18,174 bases of DNA from Alphaproteobacteria bacterium. GTDB lineage: Bacteria > Pseudomonadota > Alphaproteobacteria > BOG-932 > Roseiterribacteraceae. The notes under the pieces were generated by a model, which was not told the DNA's origin, did no database searches, and was given only the letters and a program-made list of their open reading frames with translations. Position numbers and translations under genes: made by a program. Position 1 is the first letter of the stretch. Every line of letters begins with the position of its first letter. The stretch spans positions 1 through 18,174 of the forward strand of contig CAJCJC010000174.1 of NCBI GenBank assembly GCA_903970575.1, read 5' to 3'. Shown here piece after piece: positions 7,423 to 14,649 of the stretch.

Positions 7423-8100
7423 TTACTCGGCGGGGTTAAGCATCACGGCGCCCGGCGTGATCGTGCCGCCATCGATCCGCGCTTTGTCGCCTATAACGGA
7501 AACGCGACCCTCGGCGATCAATCGTACGGCGAGTGGGTAGGCCGCGTGCTCGGCGGCCAGAATGCGCCCAGCCAGGGTCGCTTCATCATCGCCATCCTCG
7601 ACCGGCACCGCCGCCTGCACGATGATCGGCCCGGAATCCATCTCCGGTCTGACATAATGGACGGTGCATCCGGAGACCCTGACCCCCGCCGCGATAGCGT
7701 CTCGATGCGGACGCAGCCCCTTGAAGGCTGGCAGCAGCGACGGATGGATATTGATCAAGCGGTCGCGCCAACGCTCGGCGAAACCGGGGGTCAGCAGCCG
7801 CATGAATCCGGCAAGGCAGACCAGTTCGACTTCGGCCTTGGTTAGCGCCGCGTCCAGCGTGTCGTCGAACGATTCGCGGTCGGGAAATTTCGCATGGGGG
7901 ATCACCAAAGTCGGTATCCCCACGTCCTCGGCCCGCATCAGGCCTTGGGCATCGGCCCGATTGGAAATCACCAGCACGATTTCGGCGGGAAATGTCGAAA
8001 TCCTCGTGGCGTCGATCAGCGCCTGAAGATTGCTGCCGCGGCCTGATATCAGGACGCCGAGCCTCAGTTTGCCGGCGGATGCCCGGCTCAGCGGCGCCAT
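7423..8100 (-). CDS. purN: Phosphoribosylglycinamide formyltransferase PurN
   Basis: PurN transfers a formyl group from 10-formyl-tetrahydrofolate to GAR, the third step of de novo purine synthesis. The product is 225 residues from the ATG at 8100. Visible motifs are the phosphate-binding [15 protein letters not shown] (15-29), the catalytic N117 and H119 in [11 protein letters not shown], and D155 in PEMDSGPII. These have the same spacing as N106, H108 and D144 of E. coli PurN. The segment GLRPHRDAI replaces the more usual GLHTHERA. The start overlaps the end of purM by 13 bases, implying translational coupling. A TTG at 8112 would add four residues and cannot be excluded. The order purM then purN is the standard proteobacterial arrangement. 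Confidence 0.95.
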   Translation of the reverse strand: MAPLSRASAGKLRLGVLISGRGSNLQALIDATRISTFPAEIVLVISNRADAQGLMRAEDVGIPTLVIPHAKFPDRESFDDTLDAALTKAEVELVCLAGFMRLLTPGFAERWRDRLINIHPSLLPAFKGLRPHRDAIAAGVRVSGCTVHYVRPEMDSGPIIVQAAVPVEDGDDEATLAGRILAAEHAAYPLAVRLIAEGRVSVIGDKARIDGGTITPGAVMLNPAE

Positions 8101-9158
8101 GCGGTCTCGCAACCGACGATGTCGATGCGTTGCTCTCCTCGGGCGCTAACTACGCGGCCAATTGCGGTCGCGCCGACGCCCAGGATGGCGAGGGCTTCCG
8201 TCGCTTGGTCCGGCGCGACGATCGCCACCATCCCGATCCCGCAATTGAACGTGCGCGCAAGTTCCTCCGGCGGCAATCCGCCTATGCCGGCCATCCAGCG
8301 GAAGACCGGCGGCAAGGACCAGGCGGTTGCATCCAACTCGACGCTCAGCCCGGTGGGAATCACGCGTGGAATATTCTCCGTCAGGCCGCCGCCGGTAATA
8401 TGGGCGAATCCCTTGGCCAATCCAGCCCGCGCCAGCGCCAGGCAGGGCTGGACGTAGATGATCGTCGGCGCCAACAGCGCCTCGCCGAGGCTCAGCGCAT
8501 GATCGAATGGCGCGGGATCCTCCCAACCCAGCCCGGATTGCTCCACCAGCTTGCGGACCAGCGAATAACCGTTTGAATGGACGCCGCTGGATTGGAGGCC
8601 CAGCACGATATCCCCGTCCGCGATCCCACCGCCGTCGATCGCCTGGCCGCGCTCGACCGCGCCGACCGCGAATCCAGCCAGATCGTAATCGCCCTCGGCG
8701 TAAAGCCCGGGCATCTCGGCCGTTTCGCCGCCGATCAGCGCGCAACCTGCGATTCGGCACCCGTCGGCGATACCGGCGACAACCCGTCTTGCCGTTTCGA
8801 CATCGAGCTTGCCGGTCGCGAAATAATCCAGAAAGAACAACGGCTCGGCGCCCTGGACGATCAGATCGTTGACGCTCATCGCCACCAGATCGATGCCGAT
8901 CGTATCGTGCCGTCCTGTCGCGATGGCGATCTTAAGCTTGGTGCCGACGCCGTCGGTCGTCGCCACCAGGATCGGATCGACGAATCCGGCCGCCTTAGGG
9001 TCGAACAATGCGCCGAATCCCCCAAGCGCCGCCGTCGCGCCCGATCTAGCGGAGGCGCGGGCAAGAGGCGCGATCGCCTTGACGAGCGCGGCGCCTGCGT
9101 CGATATCCACCCCGGCCGCCTTGTACGCGCCAAGATGTTCATTGGTCGGAGTCGTTAT
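8088..9158 (-). CDS. purM: Phosphoribosylformylglycinamidine cyclo-ligase PurM (apparent ATA start)
   Basis: PurM is the AIR synthetase, closing the imidazole ring in the fifth step of purine synthesis with ATP. Counted from 9158 the product is 356 residues, the normal length. It has [11 protein letters not shown] near the N-terminus, GGFGALFD (47-53 region), TTDGVGTK (67-74), [12 protein letters not shown] (88-99), GGETAEMPG (143-151) and [13 protein letters not shown] later: the full family set. The expected start position holds ATA, not ATG. GAGGA lies four bases ahead and the following residues ([13 protein letters not shown]) fit a PurM N-terminus. The only standard in-frame start upstream is a TTG at 9236, which adds 26 basic, unfamily-like residues reaching toward the divergent gene. 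The first GTG downstream starts inside the conserved core. Function is certain; the start is not. Confidence 0.93.
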   Translation of the reverse strand: MTTPTNEHLGAYKAAGVDIDAGAALVKAIAPLARASARSGATAALGGFGALFDPKAAGFVDPILVATTDGVGTKLKIAIATGRHDTIGIDLVAMSVNDLIVQGAEPLFFLDYFATGKLDVETARRVVAGIADGCRIAGCALIGGETAEMPGLYAEGDYDLAGFAVGAVERGQAIDGGGIADGDIVLGLQSSGVHSNGYSLVRKLVEQSGLGWEDPAPFDHALSLGEALLAPTIIYVQPCLALARAGLAKGFAHITGGGLTENIPRVIPTGLSVELDATAWSLPPVFRWMAGIGGLPPEELARTFNCGIGMVAIVAPDQATEALAILGVGATAIGRVVSARGEQRIDIVGCETAWRR

Positions 9159-9162
9159 GGTG

Positions 9163-9167
9163 TCCTC
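9163..9167 (-). promoter_or_regulatory. Shine-Dalgarno sequence ahead of the purM ATA codon
   Basis: GAGGA on the minus strand (9167-9163) is followed by CACC and then ATA at 9158-9156. It is the only good binding site in the purM 5' region and marks the expected start position although no ATG, GTG or TTG follows. Confidence 0.5.
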
Positions 9168-9232
9168 GCGCGCGCTGCGATATGGTCCGGGTCTCTGTAG
9201 GCCGGCATAAATGAGCGAACATGGACGTCTTT

Positions 9233-9280
9233 GCAATGATCAGGGCCTGTCAATATCCAGGCGGCGGGCAATGATCAGGG
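9233..9280 (+). repeat. 13-base direct repeat spanning two start contexts
   Basis: GCAATGATCAGGG occurs at 9233-9245 and again at 9268-9280, 35 bases apart. Each copy contains ATG ATC AGG. The second copy holds the preferred start of the DUF2066 gene (9271). The first opens a 12-codon reading frame (9236-9274) whose TGA overlaps the second ATG. Confidence 0.7.
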
Positions 9281-10506
9281 ACTACCGATCGCTTTTCGCT
9301 CTCCTGGTGATGGCGCTGGCGATGGTCGCCGCGCCGCGCCGGGCGACTGCGGAAACTTATATAACCGTCAGCGACGTGCCGGTCGACGTCACGGCCAAGA
9401 GCGCCGCCGCCGCGCGTGATCAGGCTATCGCGGAGGCTCAGGCCAAGGCGTTCGATCGACTTGTGAAGCGGCTGGCCCCAAACCTGACGGATCAGGCCCG
9501 GCTAAAGCCCGGCCAGCAAGACATCGAATCCATGGTTCAGGATTTCGCGATCGAGAACGAGCGCGTGTCCTCCGTGCGTTATATTGGGCTTTATAGCGTC
9601 CGCTTCCGCGCCGGCCGCGTCCGTAAATATCTCGCCGACGCGGGGGTGAGCGGCGTCGGCGAACTTCAGCAGGTGCTGATCCTGCCGGTTTATCGGGGCG
9701 CGAGCGGCTTAGTCCTATGGGGGCAGGGTAATCCGTGGCGGACGGCGTGGGAACGGGGCGGTTTTGGCGACGGCCCTGTCGGCCTCATCCTGCCAAACGG
9801 TGACTCGTCGGATACCGGAACGCTGACGGCCGCCGCCGCGCAGGCCGGCGATGTCGGGGCGTTGTCCGCGATTATCCAGCGCTATCACGTCGCCGGAACC
9901 GTGGTTGTCGTTGCGGAACCGAAGGACGTGACGCAGGGAGCCGCGTCCGGTCTGACGATCACCGCCGCCACCTACGATTCATCCGGTATGAAAGGCGCGC
10001 GGACATTAACGGTCGAGCCTGCCGCTGGCGAACCGCTGGATAAATTACTTCTGCGCGGCGTGTCCTCGACAGCCGAGGCGCTGGAAGATTCATGGAAGGG
10101 CGGCTCGACCGGTTTAGCGGGCTATGTCGCTCAGCCCGGAGCCGCTGCTACCTTGGACGATGGCGATCGGGCGGGGGCGGTTTCCGCCGGAACGCTCTAT
10201 CCCATCGCCGTCGATCTGTCTGGCATCGGCGAGTGGGTGCGGATTCGCGATAAGCTTGCCGCTGTAGCGGGCGTGCAGCGCGTATCGCTTGACGCCCTGA
10301 CCCGTGATAACGCGGCGCTGATCGTCGACTTCGCGGGCGACACGCTGGCTTTCCAGGCGACCTTGGCTGACGCAGGCTACATCCTGGTCCAGACGGCGCC
10401 TGCCGACGCCGCCGGTCCCGGGGCGTTTGAGCTTAGGAAAGCGGGCGCGCAAGCCATGCGGCCAGCCGTCTCGCCGGCGCCCGCGATTGCGTCCCCATTG
10501 CAATGA
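9271..10506 (+). CDS. Secreted DUF2066 family protein of unknown function
   Basis: A 411-residue protein with a signal peptide (residues 1-27: basic start, hydrophobic core about 8-21, cleavage after ATA). The mature part begins ETYITVSDVPVDVTAKSAAAARDQAIAEAQAKAFDRL in sequence order; this opening is typical of DUF2066 proteins (named for PF09839), whose function is unknown. A repeated alpha/beta character is visible, with LQQVLILPVYRG and W.QGNPWRTAWE around residues 130-160. The C-terminus is Ala/Pro-rich. The ATG at 9271 gives a clean signal peptide and follows a GGCGGG-like element. An in-frame ATG at 9211 would add 20 residues containing SRRR and bury the signal. The gene is divergent from purM and overlaps the next gene by ATGA. 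A purN-purM-DUF2066-transporter-hda order is, as I recall, also seen in gammaproteobacteria such as Pseudomonas. Confidence 0.85.
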   Translation: MIRDYRSLFALLVMALAMVAAPRRATAETYITVSDVPVDVTAKSAAAARDQAIAEAQAKAFDRLVKRLAPNLTDQARLKPGQQDIESMVQDFAIENERVSSVRYIGLYSVRFRAGRVRKYLADAGVSGVGELQQVLILPVYRGASGLVLWGQGNPWRTAWERGGFGDGPVGLILPNGDSSDTGTLTAAAAQAGDVGALSAIIQRYHVAGTVVVVAEPKDVTQGAASGLTITAATYDSSGMKGARTLTVEPAAGEPLDKLLLRGVSSTAEALEDSWKGGSTGLAGYVAQPGAAATLDDGDRAGAVSAGTLYPIAVDLSGIGEWVRIRDKLAAVAGVQRVSLDALTRDNAALIVDFAGDTLAFQATLADAGYILVQTAPADAAGPGAFELRKAGAQAMRPAVSPAPAIASPLQ

Positions 10507-11615
10507 CTCATTCATCGCCGCTGCCGATGCCCCGCCAGGTCGCCTTCTGGGTGATCTTAACGATCGGTTTGATTTTGCTCGTCTGGCTCCTGCGGGGCAT
10601 GCTCTTGCCGTTCGTGCTTGGGATGTCGATCGCTTATGTTTGCGATCCTTTCGCCGATCGCCTGGAGGCGCTGCGCGTGCCGCGATGGGGCGCGAGCTTG
10701 CTGGTGCTGGGTCTTGTGGTGGGCGCCGCCACCCTTGTGCTGGTGCTTGTCGCGCCGGTCATCGTCGATCAGATCGCCGAACTGGCCCAGCAGGCCCCGC
10801 ATTATATCGATTACTTGCGCCACAAGCTGTTGCCGCGACTAACCCGCTTCGCGACGCAAGTTGGCGGTCCGGGTGAGGTCGCGGATATGCGGAACGCCGT
10901 CAGTTCCTATGCTGGCGATATCAGTGGGTGGGTGCTGAGCTTTCTGGGGAAGGTGCTGAACGGCGGCCTCGCCGTCGCCAATATCGTTTACGTCATGGCG
11001 TTGACGCCTCTTGTGGCCTTTTATTTCCTGCGCGATTGGGACCTGATGGTCGCAAAGATCGATAGCTGGATGCCGCGTCGGCATATCGGCGTCATTCGCT
11101 ACCTCGCGCACGAAATCAATGACATTCTGGCTGGTTTCATTCGCGGTCAGGCGACCGTCTGCCTGATTTTCGCGATTTATTACTCGGCCGCGCTCAGCAC
11201 GGCCGGGCTGAACTTCGCGATCATCATCGGCATCGGCGCCGGGATTCTGACCTTCATCCCCTATCTTGGCGCCATTACGGGGCTGGTCGCCAGCCTCGTC
11301 GTCGCCTTTATTCAGTTCAACGATTACACAAGAATCGGCATCGTTGCCGTCGTCTATCTGGCGGGCCATCTCGTGGAGGCGAATATCGTCACGCCTCTGC
11401 TTGTCGGCGGTAGGGTCAAGCTACATCCAGTCTGGATCATCTTCGCCTTGGCGGCGGGCGGCGCCTTGTTCGGACTTACCGGCGTTCTTCTTGCCGTGCC
11501 TGCCGCGGCCGTGATCGGGGTTTTGATCCGTTTCCTGATCAAGCAATACCTCGACAGCGGTTTTTACGATAACAATATAACGCCACTCCCGCTGGTCGAT
11601 CCGAGCGAACTCTAA
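10503..11615 (+). CDS. AI-2E / PerM family membrane transporter
   Basis: A 370-residue polytopic inner-membrane protein of the AI-2E transporter family (PF01594). Members are proposed exporters of varied substrates, including autoinducer-2 and ions, and the substrate here cannot be told. Two hydrophobic segments open the protein (about 13-47), with a third at about 62-88. A soluble amphipathic stretch (about 90-140) follows, then further segments at about 139-175, 213-270 and 279-346. The family signature is clear near the end: EANIVTPLLVGGRVKLHP, then a long hydrophobic run containing GGALFGLTGVLLAVP. The start ATG shares bases with the upstream stop as ATGA, and the next gene begins one base after this stop codon. 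The three genes from DUF2066 to hda therefore look like one translationally coupled unit. Confidence 0.9.
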   Translation: MTHSSPLPMPRQVAFWVILTIGLILLVWLLRGMLLPFVLGMSIAYVCDPFADRLEALRVPRWGASLLVLGLVVGAATLVLVLVAPVIVDQIAELAQQAPHYIDYLRHKLLPRLTRFATQVGGPGEVADMRNAVSSYAGDISGWVLSFLGKVLNGGLAVANIVYVMALTPLVAFYFLRDWDLMVAKIDSWMPRRHIGVIRYLAHEINDILAGFIRGQATVCLIFAIYYSAALSTAGLNFAIIIGIGAGILTFIPYLGAITGLVASLVVAFIQFNDYTRIGIVAVVYLAGHLVEANIVTPLLVGGRVKLHPVWIIFALAAGGALFGLTGVLLAVPAAAVIGVLIRFLIKQYLDSGFYDNNITPLPLVDPSEL

Positions 11616-11616
11616 C

Positions 11617-12339
11617 ATGACCGAACAGGGGCCCGCGCAGTTGCCGCTGCTGCTCGGGCATCGCGTGGCGCGAGACATGAAAGATTTCATGGTGGCGCCT
11701 TGTAATCGGCGCCCCATTGAGTGGGTCGACCGCTGGCCGGATTGGCCATTTACGACATTGATCGTCGTAGGGCCCGAAGGCAGCGGCAAGAGCCATATCG
11801 CCGCGTACTGGCGCGCGCGATCCAACGCCCAAGCGGTCGATATTTCCTGCTCTGGCCTTGAAGCATCCGTCGAGACGGCGGCGCGCGCGGGCGCCGTGCT
11901 GCTGGACGACGCCGACCGCATGCTCGCGGGGAATGCGGGGGCGGAGCTTTCCCTGTTGCAGCTTTACAATCTCATGCGCTCCGCGGGCGGGACTCTGCTG
12001 CTCACTGCAAGAAACGCGCCGGCCGCGTGGCCGATTGGTCTCGCCGATCTCCGCTCCCGGCTTAACAGCGCGATGGTGATCGCGATCGACCCGCCGGATG
12101 ACGCTCTGCTTGCGGGCGTGGCGTTGAAGCAATTCTCGGACCGCCAAATCGCTCCCGGCGTCGGCGTCGTCCCCTTTCTCCTTAACCATGGAGAACGCAG
12201 CTTCGCCGCGATCGCCCGCGCGGTCGCCACCCTGGATCACGCCGCGCTTGCGCGAAAGCGCCCCATCACCGTCGCGCTTGCGCGGGAGGTGCTGGCCGGT
12301 CCGGACGGGAACGACGCCATGGATCGCGCACCGGAATAG
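11617..12339 (+). CDS. hda: Hda-type DnaA-family regulator of replication initiation
   Basis: Hda (HdaA) is an AAA+ relative of DnaA. Bound to the polymerase sliding clamp, it stimulates ATP hydrolysis by DnaA and so limits re-initiation. The product is 240 residues. The clamp-binding motif QLPLLL lies at residues 8-13. A Walker A box, GPEGSGKS, covers 52-59, and Walker B, AVLLDDADR, lies near 93-101 with D97 and D98. A sensor-1-like LLLTARNAP covers about 127-135. The box VII segment LRSRL (145-149) provides the candidate arginine finger. The DNA-binding domain IV of DnaA is absent, as expected for Hda. The gene begins one base after the transporter stop. It shares no obvious terminator with the following membrane protein gene, which starts 121 bases later. 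Confidence 0.9.
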   Translation: MTEQGPAQLPLLLGHRVARDMKDFMVAPCNRRPIEWVDRWPDWPFTTLIVVGPEGSGKSHIAAYWRARSNAQAVDISCSGLEASVETAARAGAVLLDDADRMLAGNAGAELSLLQLYNLMRSAGGTLLLTARNAPAAWPIGLADLRSRLNSAMVIAIDPPDDALLAGVALKQFSDRQIAPGVGVVPFLLNHGERSFAAIARAVATLDHAALARKRPITVALAREVLAGPDGNDAMDRAPE

Positions 12340-12460
12340 GCTGATGCCGATTCCAGTTACACCAACATTCTGTTAATGCCTTAAGAATAATACATCGCTT
12401 ATGGCCCTGACCCCGGCCCTCGCTGGAAATCGAACGCATTGATGCAAAAGCCGTCACATC

Positions 12461-13972
12461 ATGCTTGACGCATTCCGCCGCCGACCGGCGGAAATGTATC
12501 CATTCAAGAGCAGCGCTCCAATTTTTCCTTGGATGTTTCCAGTCGTTATCCTGCTTCTCGCCTGCATATACGGGTTTTCCTTGACGGACGGCGGCGGCCA
12601 TCTTCTGGCGCCGGTCACCAACGGCTTCGCCTTCAACAGCATGGCGACGCAAATGATGCGCGGACGCTTCGATGTCGATCCAGAGGCGATCACATTCGAG
12701 GCGTTCGTCCGTGAGGGAAGAACCTACGCCTATTTCGGCCCATGGGTTGGCCTTGCGCGGATTCCGTTGACCCCCTTCATCGATTTGGCGACGACCGATC
12801 TGACGCAGGTTTTTTGCCTGCTGACCGCCACCGCCGCCGCGGCGTTTCGGCTGGCCGCGTTGCGGCTTGTCTGGAACCATGTTCCCGATTCACCGCTCAG
12901 GAACGCGCTTTGCCCGGCGCTCGGGCTGGCGTTGGTGCTGGGCGGTCCGGCGCTTCCGTTCCTGAAGCCATCTATCTACCAAGAGGTGATCGGCTGGGCG
13001 GATCTGTGGGCCACCGCGTTCGTCTATGTCGCGCTAAGGGGATTGCTGACCCCGTCCGGCTTCACGACACGGCGGCTCGCCGTAATGGCCGTGCTCGCGG
13101 GTCTTGCTCTGCTAACGCGAGTCAGCACGGCGATCGGACTCTACGCCGCCCTGGGCTTTCTGACCGTCGCCTTGACCCGGCCCGCGTCGAGCGACCTGAA
13201 ACCTGGCGCATATCTGGCGTCCTGGGGGCGCCGTTTCTTAAGGCCAGCCCCAGGATGGGTCTTGCCGGCGGTTGGCGTACTGCTCGGTTTCGCGATGCTG
13301 ATCGGTTTCGTCAATTACGAACGCTGGGGCAACCCGCTCGTGTTCGCCGATTACCACGCCTATGTACTGAACCAGACGATCTACCTCGATAGGTTGCCCC
13401 GGCTGGCTCTGTATGGCGAGTTCAACATCCGCCGCATTCCCTACGGTTTGATCTATTATTTTTTTCCGATCTGGACGATTCGGACCCACGATGGCTTCTT
13501 GTTCGAGGACCCAATGCGACGACTTATCGAAGCCGTCGAACTCCCCCCTGCGTCGTTCGTATCCACGGATCCTCTATTGCTTCTGTTGGGCGGAATTTTC
13601 ATAGGGTTTCTTTGGCGGCGACGCCAGGTCGCCGCCATCCCAGGCTTTGACTTATCCAAGGCGACGCCGCTTCTCGCCGGCTTCGCGATTCCCCCGATCC
13701 TTATGCTTATGGCGATGTATATGAGCTTGCGCTATCGGATGGAGTTCTATCCGTTTTTTGTATTTGCCGCGCTTGCCGGCGCTATCGTTCTATGCTCCGC
13801 CGCGAGGAAGATTACCCTCTTCCACTGGGTCGCGATCGCCATGCTTTGCCTTTTCGGCATCGTCAATGCGCATTCCCGGCTGATAGCCTATCGGAACTCG
13901 CCGTTCGGCCCGTTTCAGGAGGCGGTCGAAGGCCCTGCGGCGGTAGATCCCGCGCCAAATGTTTCGCCCTGA
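12461..13972 (+). CDS. Unassigned polytopic membrane protein, possibly GT-C-like
   Basis: A 503-residue protein that I cannot place in a named family. About 10 to 11 hydrophobic segments are visible, including 23-42, 113-135, 148-168, 176-196, 206-238, 266-287, 370-388, 404-425, 432-450 and 455-475. After the first segment comes a large loop (about 43-110) with FNSMATQMMRGRFDVDPEA and REGRTYAYFGPW. This early acidic loop followed by many helices recalls GT-C glycosyltransferases that use polyprenyl-linked sugars, but I see no decisive catalytic motif. A long extracytoplasmic stretch lies at about 288-365. The start is uncertain: the ATG at 12461 has no clear binding site, and ATGs at 12494 and 12533 are in frame and still precede the first helix. 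The gene sits between hda and the convergent sixA, with a 21-base gap to the latter. The 121 bases upstream are relatively AT-rich and may hold its own promoter. Confidence 0.8.
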   Translation: MLDAFRRRPAEMYPFKSSAPIFPWMFPVVILLLACIYGFSLTDGGGHLLAPVTNGFAFNSMATQMMRGRFDVDPEAITFEAFVREGRTYAYFGPWVGLARIPLTPFIDLATTDLTQVFCLLTATAAAAFRLAALRLVWNHVPDSPLRNALCPALGLALVLGGPALPFLKPSIYQEVIGWADLWATAFVYVALRGLLTPSGFTTRRLAVMAVLAGLALLTRVSTAIGLYAALGFLTVALTRPASSDLKPGAYLASWGRRFLRPAPGWVLPAVGVLLGFAMLIGFVNYERWGNPLVFADYHAYVLNQTIYLDRLPRLALYGEFNIRRIPYGLIYYFFPIWTIRTHDGFLFEDPMRRLIEAVELPPASFVSTDPLLLLLGGIFIGFLWRRRQVAAIPGFDLSKATPLLAGFAIPPILMLMAMYMSLRYRMEFYPFFVFAALAGAIVLCSAARKITLFHWVAIAMLCLFGIVNAHSRLIAYRNSPFGPFQEAVEGPAAVDPAPNVSP

Positions 13973-13993
13973 TCCAGCGCGATGTAATCGGCC

Positions 13994-14494
13994 TCACGGC
14001 AGCGTCCCCGGCGTAACGAATCTTTCTAGCGTCGCGAGCTTGGGTTCGATCTTCGTCCAAGGCGTACCGGGCAAGCTAAAGATGGCGAGCGCTCCGGTTG
14101 GAAATTTGTGCTGGAGAATCCCCGCGTCCGCGCCGGCCGCAAGCCAGAGCGCCACCTCGTGCCAGCAAGGATTATGCCCGATCAGCACGACCCGCCGGCA
14201 GGAATCCGGAACCGCGCGGATGCGCTCGATCAACTGGTTCGGCCGACAAAGATAGAGGGCGTGCTCGATCGACGCCGGTGGTTCGGATCGAAAATTCCGC
14301 GCCGCGATCTCCCAGGTTTCGCAGGTTCGCTTGGCGGCCGATACGATCGCCTGATCGACGCCGATTTCCGCCACAACCTTGCCGATCCTGCTGGCGTCAT
14401 TCCGTCCCCGTTCGGTCAGGGGCCGATCGAAATCCTGCTGCGCAGGCAAAGCGGCCGCCGCCTTGGCGTGACGAAACAGCATAAGCAGCGCCAT
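13994..14494 (-). CDS. sixA: SixA-like phosphohistidine phosphatase (histidine phosphatase family)
   Basis: A 166-residue member of the histidine phosphatase superfamily, close in size and layout to E. coli SixA, which dephosphorylates phosphohistidine on signalling and phosphotransfer proteins. The N-terminal catalytic motif LMLFRHAKA contains R8 and the phosphate-accepting H9. R56 in SAAKRT, E78 in IEHALY and the second histidine H107 in VLIGHNPC complete the expected active site. The PLTERG segment (25-30) is also typical. The protein has no signal peptide and is presumably cytoplasmic. The gene is convergent with the membrane protein gene and divergent from ppk. The natural target is unknown; other small histidine phosphatases of this fold act on small molecules, so the SixA role is inferred from similarity. 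Confidence 0.85.
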   Translation of the reverse strand: MALLMLFRHAKAAAALPAQQDFDRPLTERGRNDASRIGKVVAEIGVDQAIVSAAKRTCETWEIAARNFRSEPPASIEHALYLCRPNQLIERIRAVPDSCRRVVLIGHNPCWHEVALWLAAGADAGILQHKFPTGALAIFSLPGTPWTKIEPKLATLERFVTPGTLP

Positions 14495-14577
14495 GGCGGA
14501 ACACCCATCGTCTTGTTCACGGAAGCGAATTTAACGCGCGCGAAACGCCAGATAAGGAGGCGCGGGTTTCTGACTTC

Positions 14578-14589
14578 GGTTATATAACC
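14578..14589. promoter_or_regulatory. 12-base palindrome in the sixA-ppk divergent region
   Basis: GGTTATATAACC is a perfect palindrome lying 84 bases ahead of sixA and 61 bases ahead of the preferred ppk start. Its TATATA core could serve as a -10 element in either direction. On the minus strand TTGATC (14611-14606) lies 19 bases upstream of it, a possible -35 for sixA. It may instead be an operator for a dimeric regulator. No phosphate-starvation (Pho) box was recognised. Confidence 0.35.
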
Positions 14590-14649
14590 CACGTCGTTCA
14601 CGCCGGATCAAGCCGGTGTTTTCCCGCCCCCCGTGCAATGCGAGGCTTC

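Noticed and set aside
8577..9200. A 207-codon plus-strand open frame opposite purM
   Set aside because: It overlaps the PurM core on the opposite strand, and its Arg/Asp-rich translation is typical of a shadow frame.
9159..9236. An N-terminal extension of purM from TTG 9236
   Set aside because: The 26 extra residues are basic and not family-like, TTG 9236 has no binding site, and GAGGA stands much later at the expected start. It remains a fallback if ATA is not used.
9225..9253. A purM promoter built on the perfect minus-strand TTGACA at 9253-9248
   Set aside because: The corresponding -10 position reads AGACGT, which is a poor match.
9211..9270. A longer start for the DUF2066 gene with a SRRR motif, possibly a Tat signal
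   Set aside because: The hydrophobic core is too far from the arginines for a Tat signal, and the ATG at 9271 gives a normal Sec signal peptide with a better upstream element.
14108..14587. A 159-codon plus-strand open frame opposite sixA
   Set aside because: It is antisense to a complete histidine phosphatase with all catalytic residues and its own translation is not recognisable.
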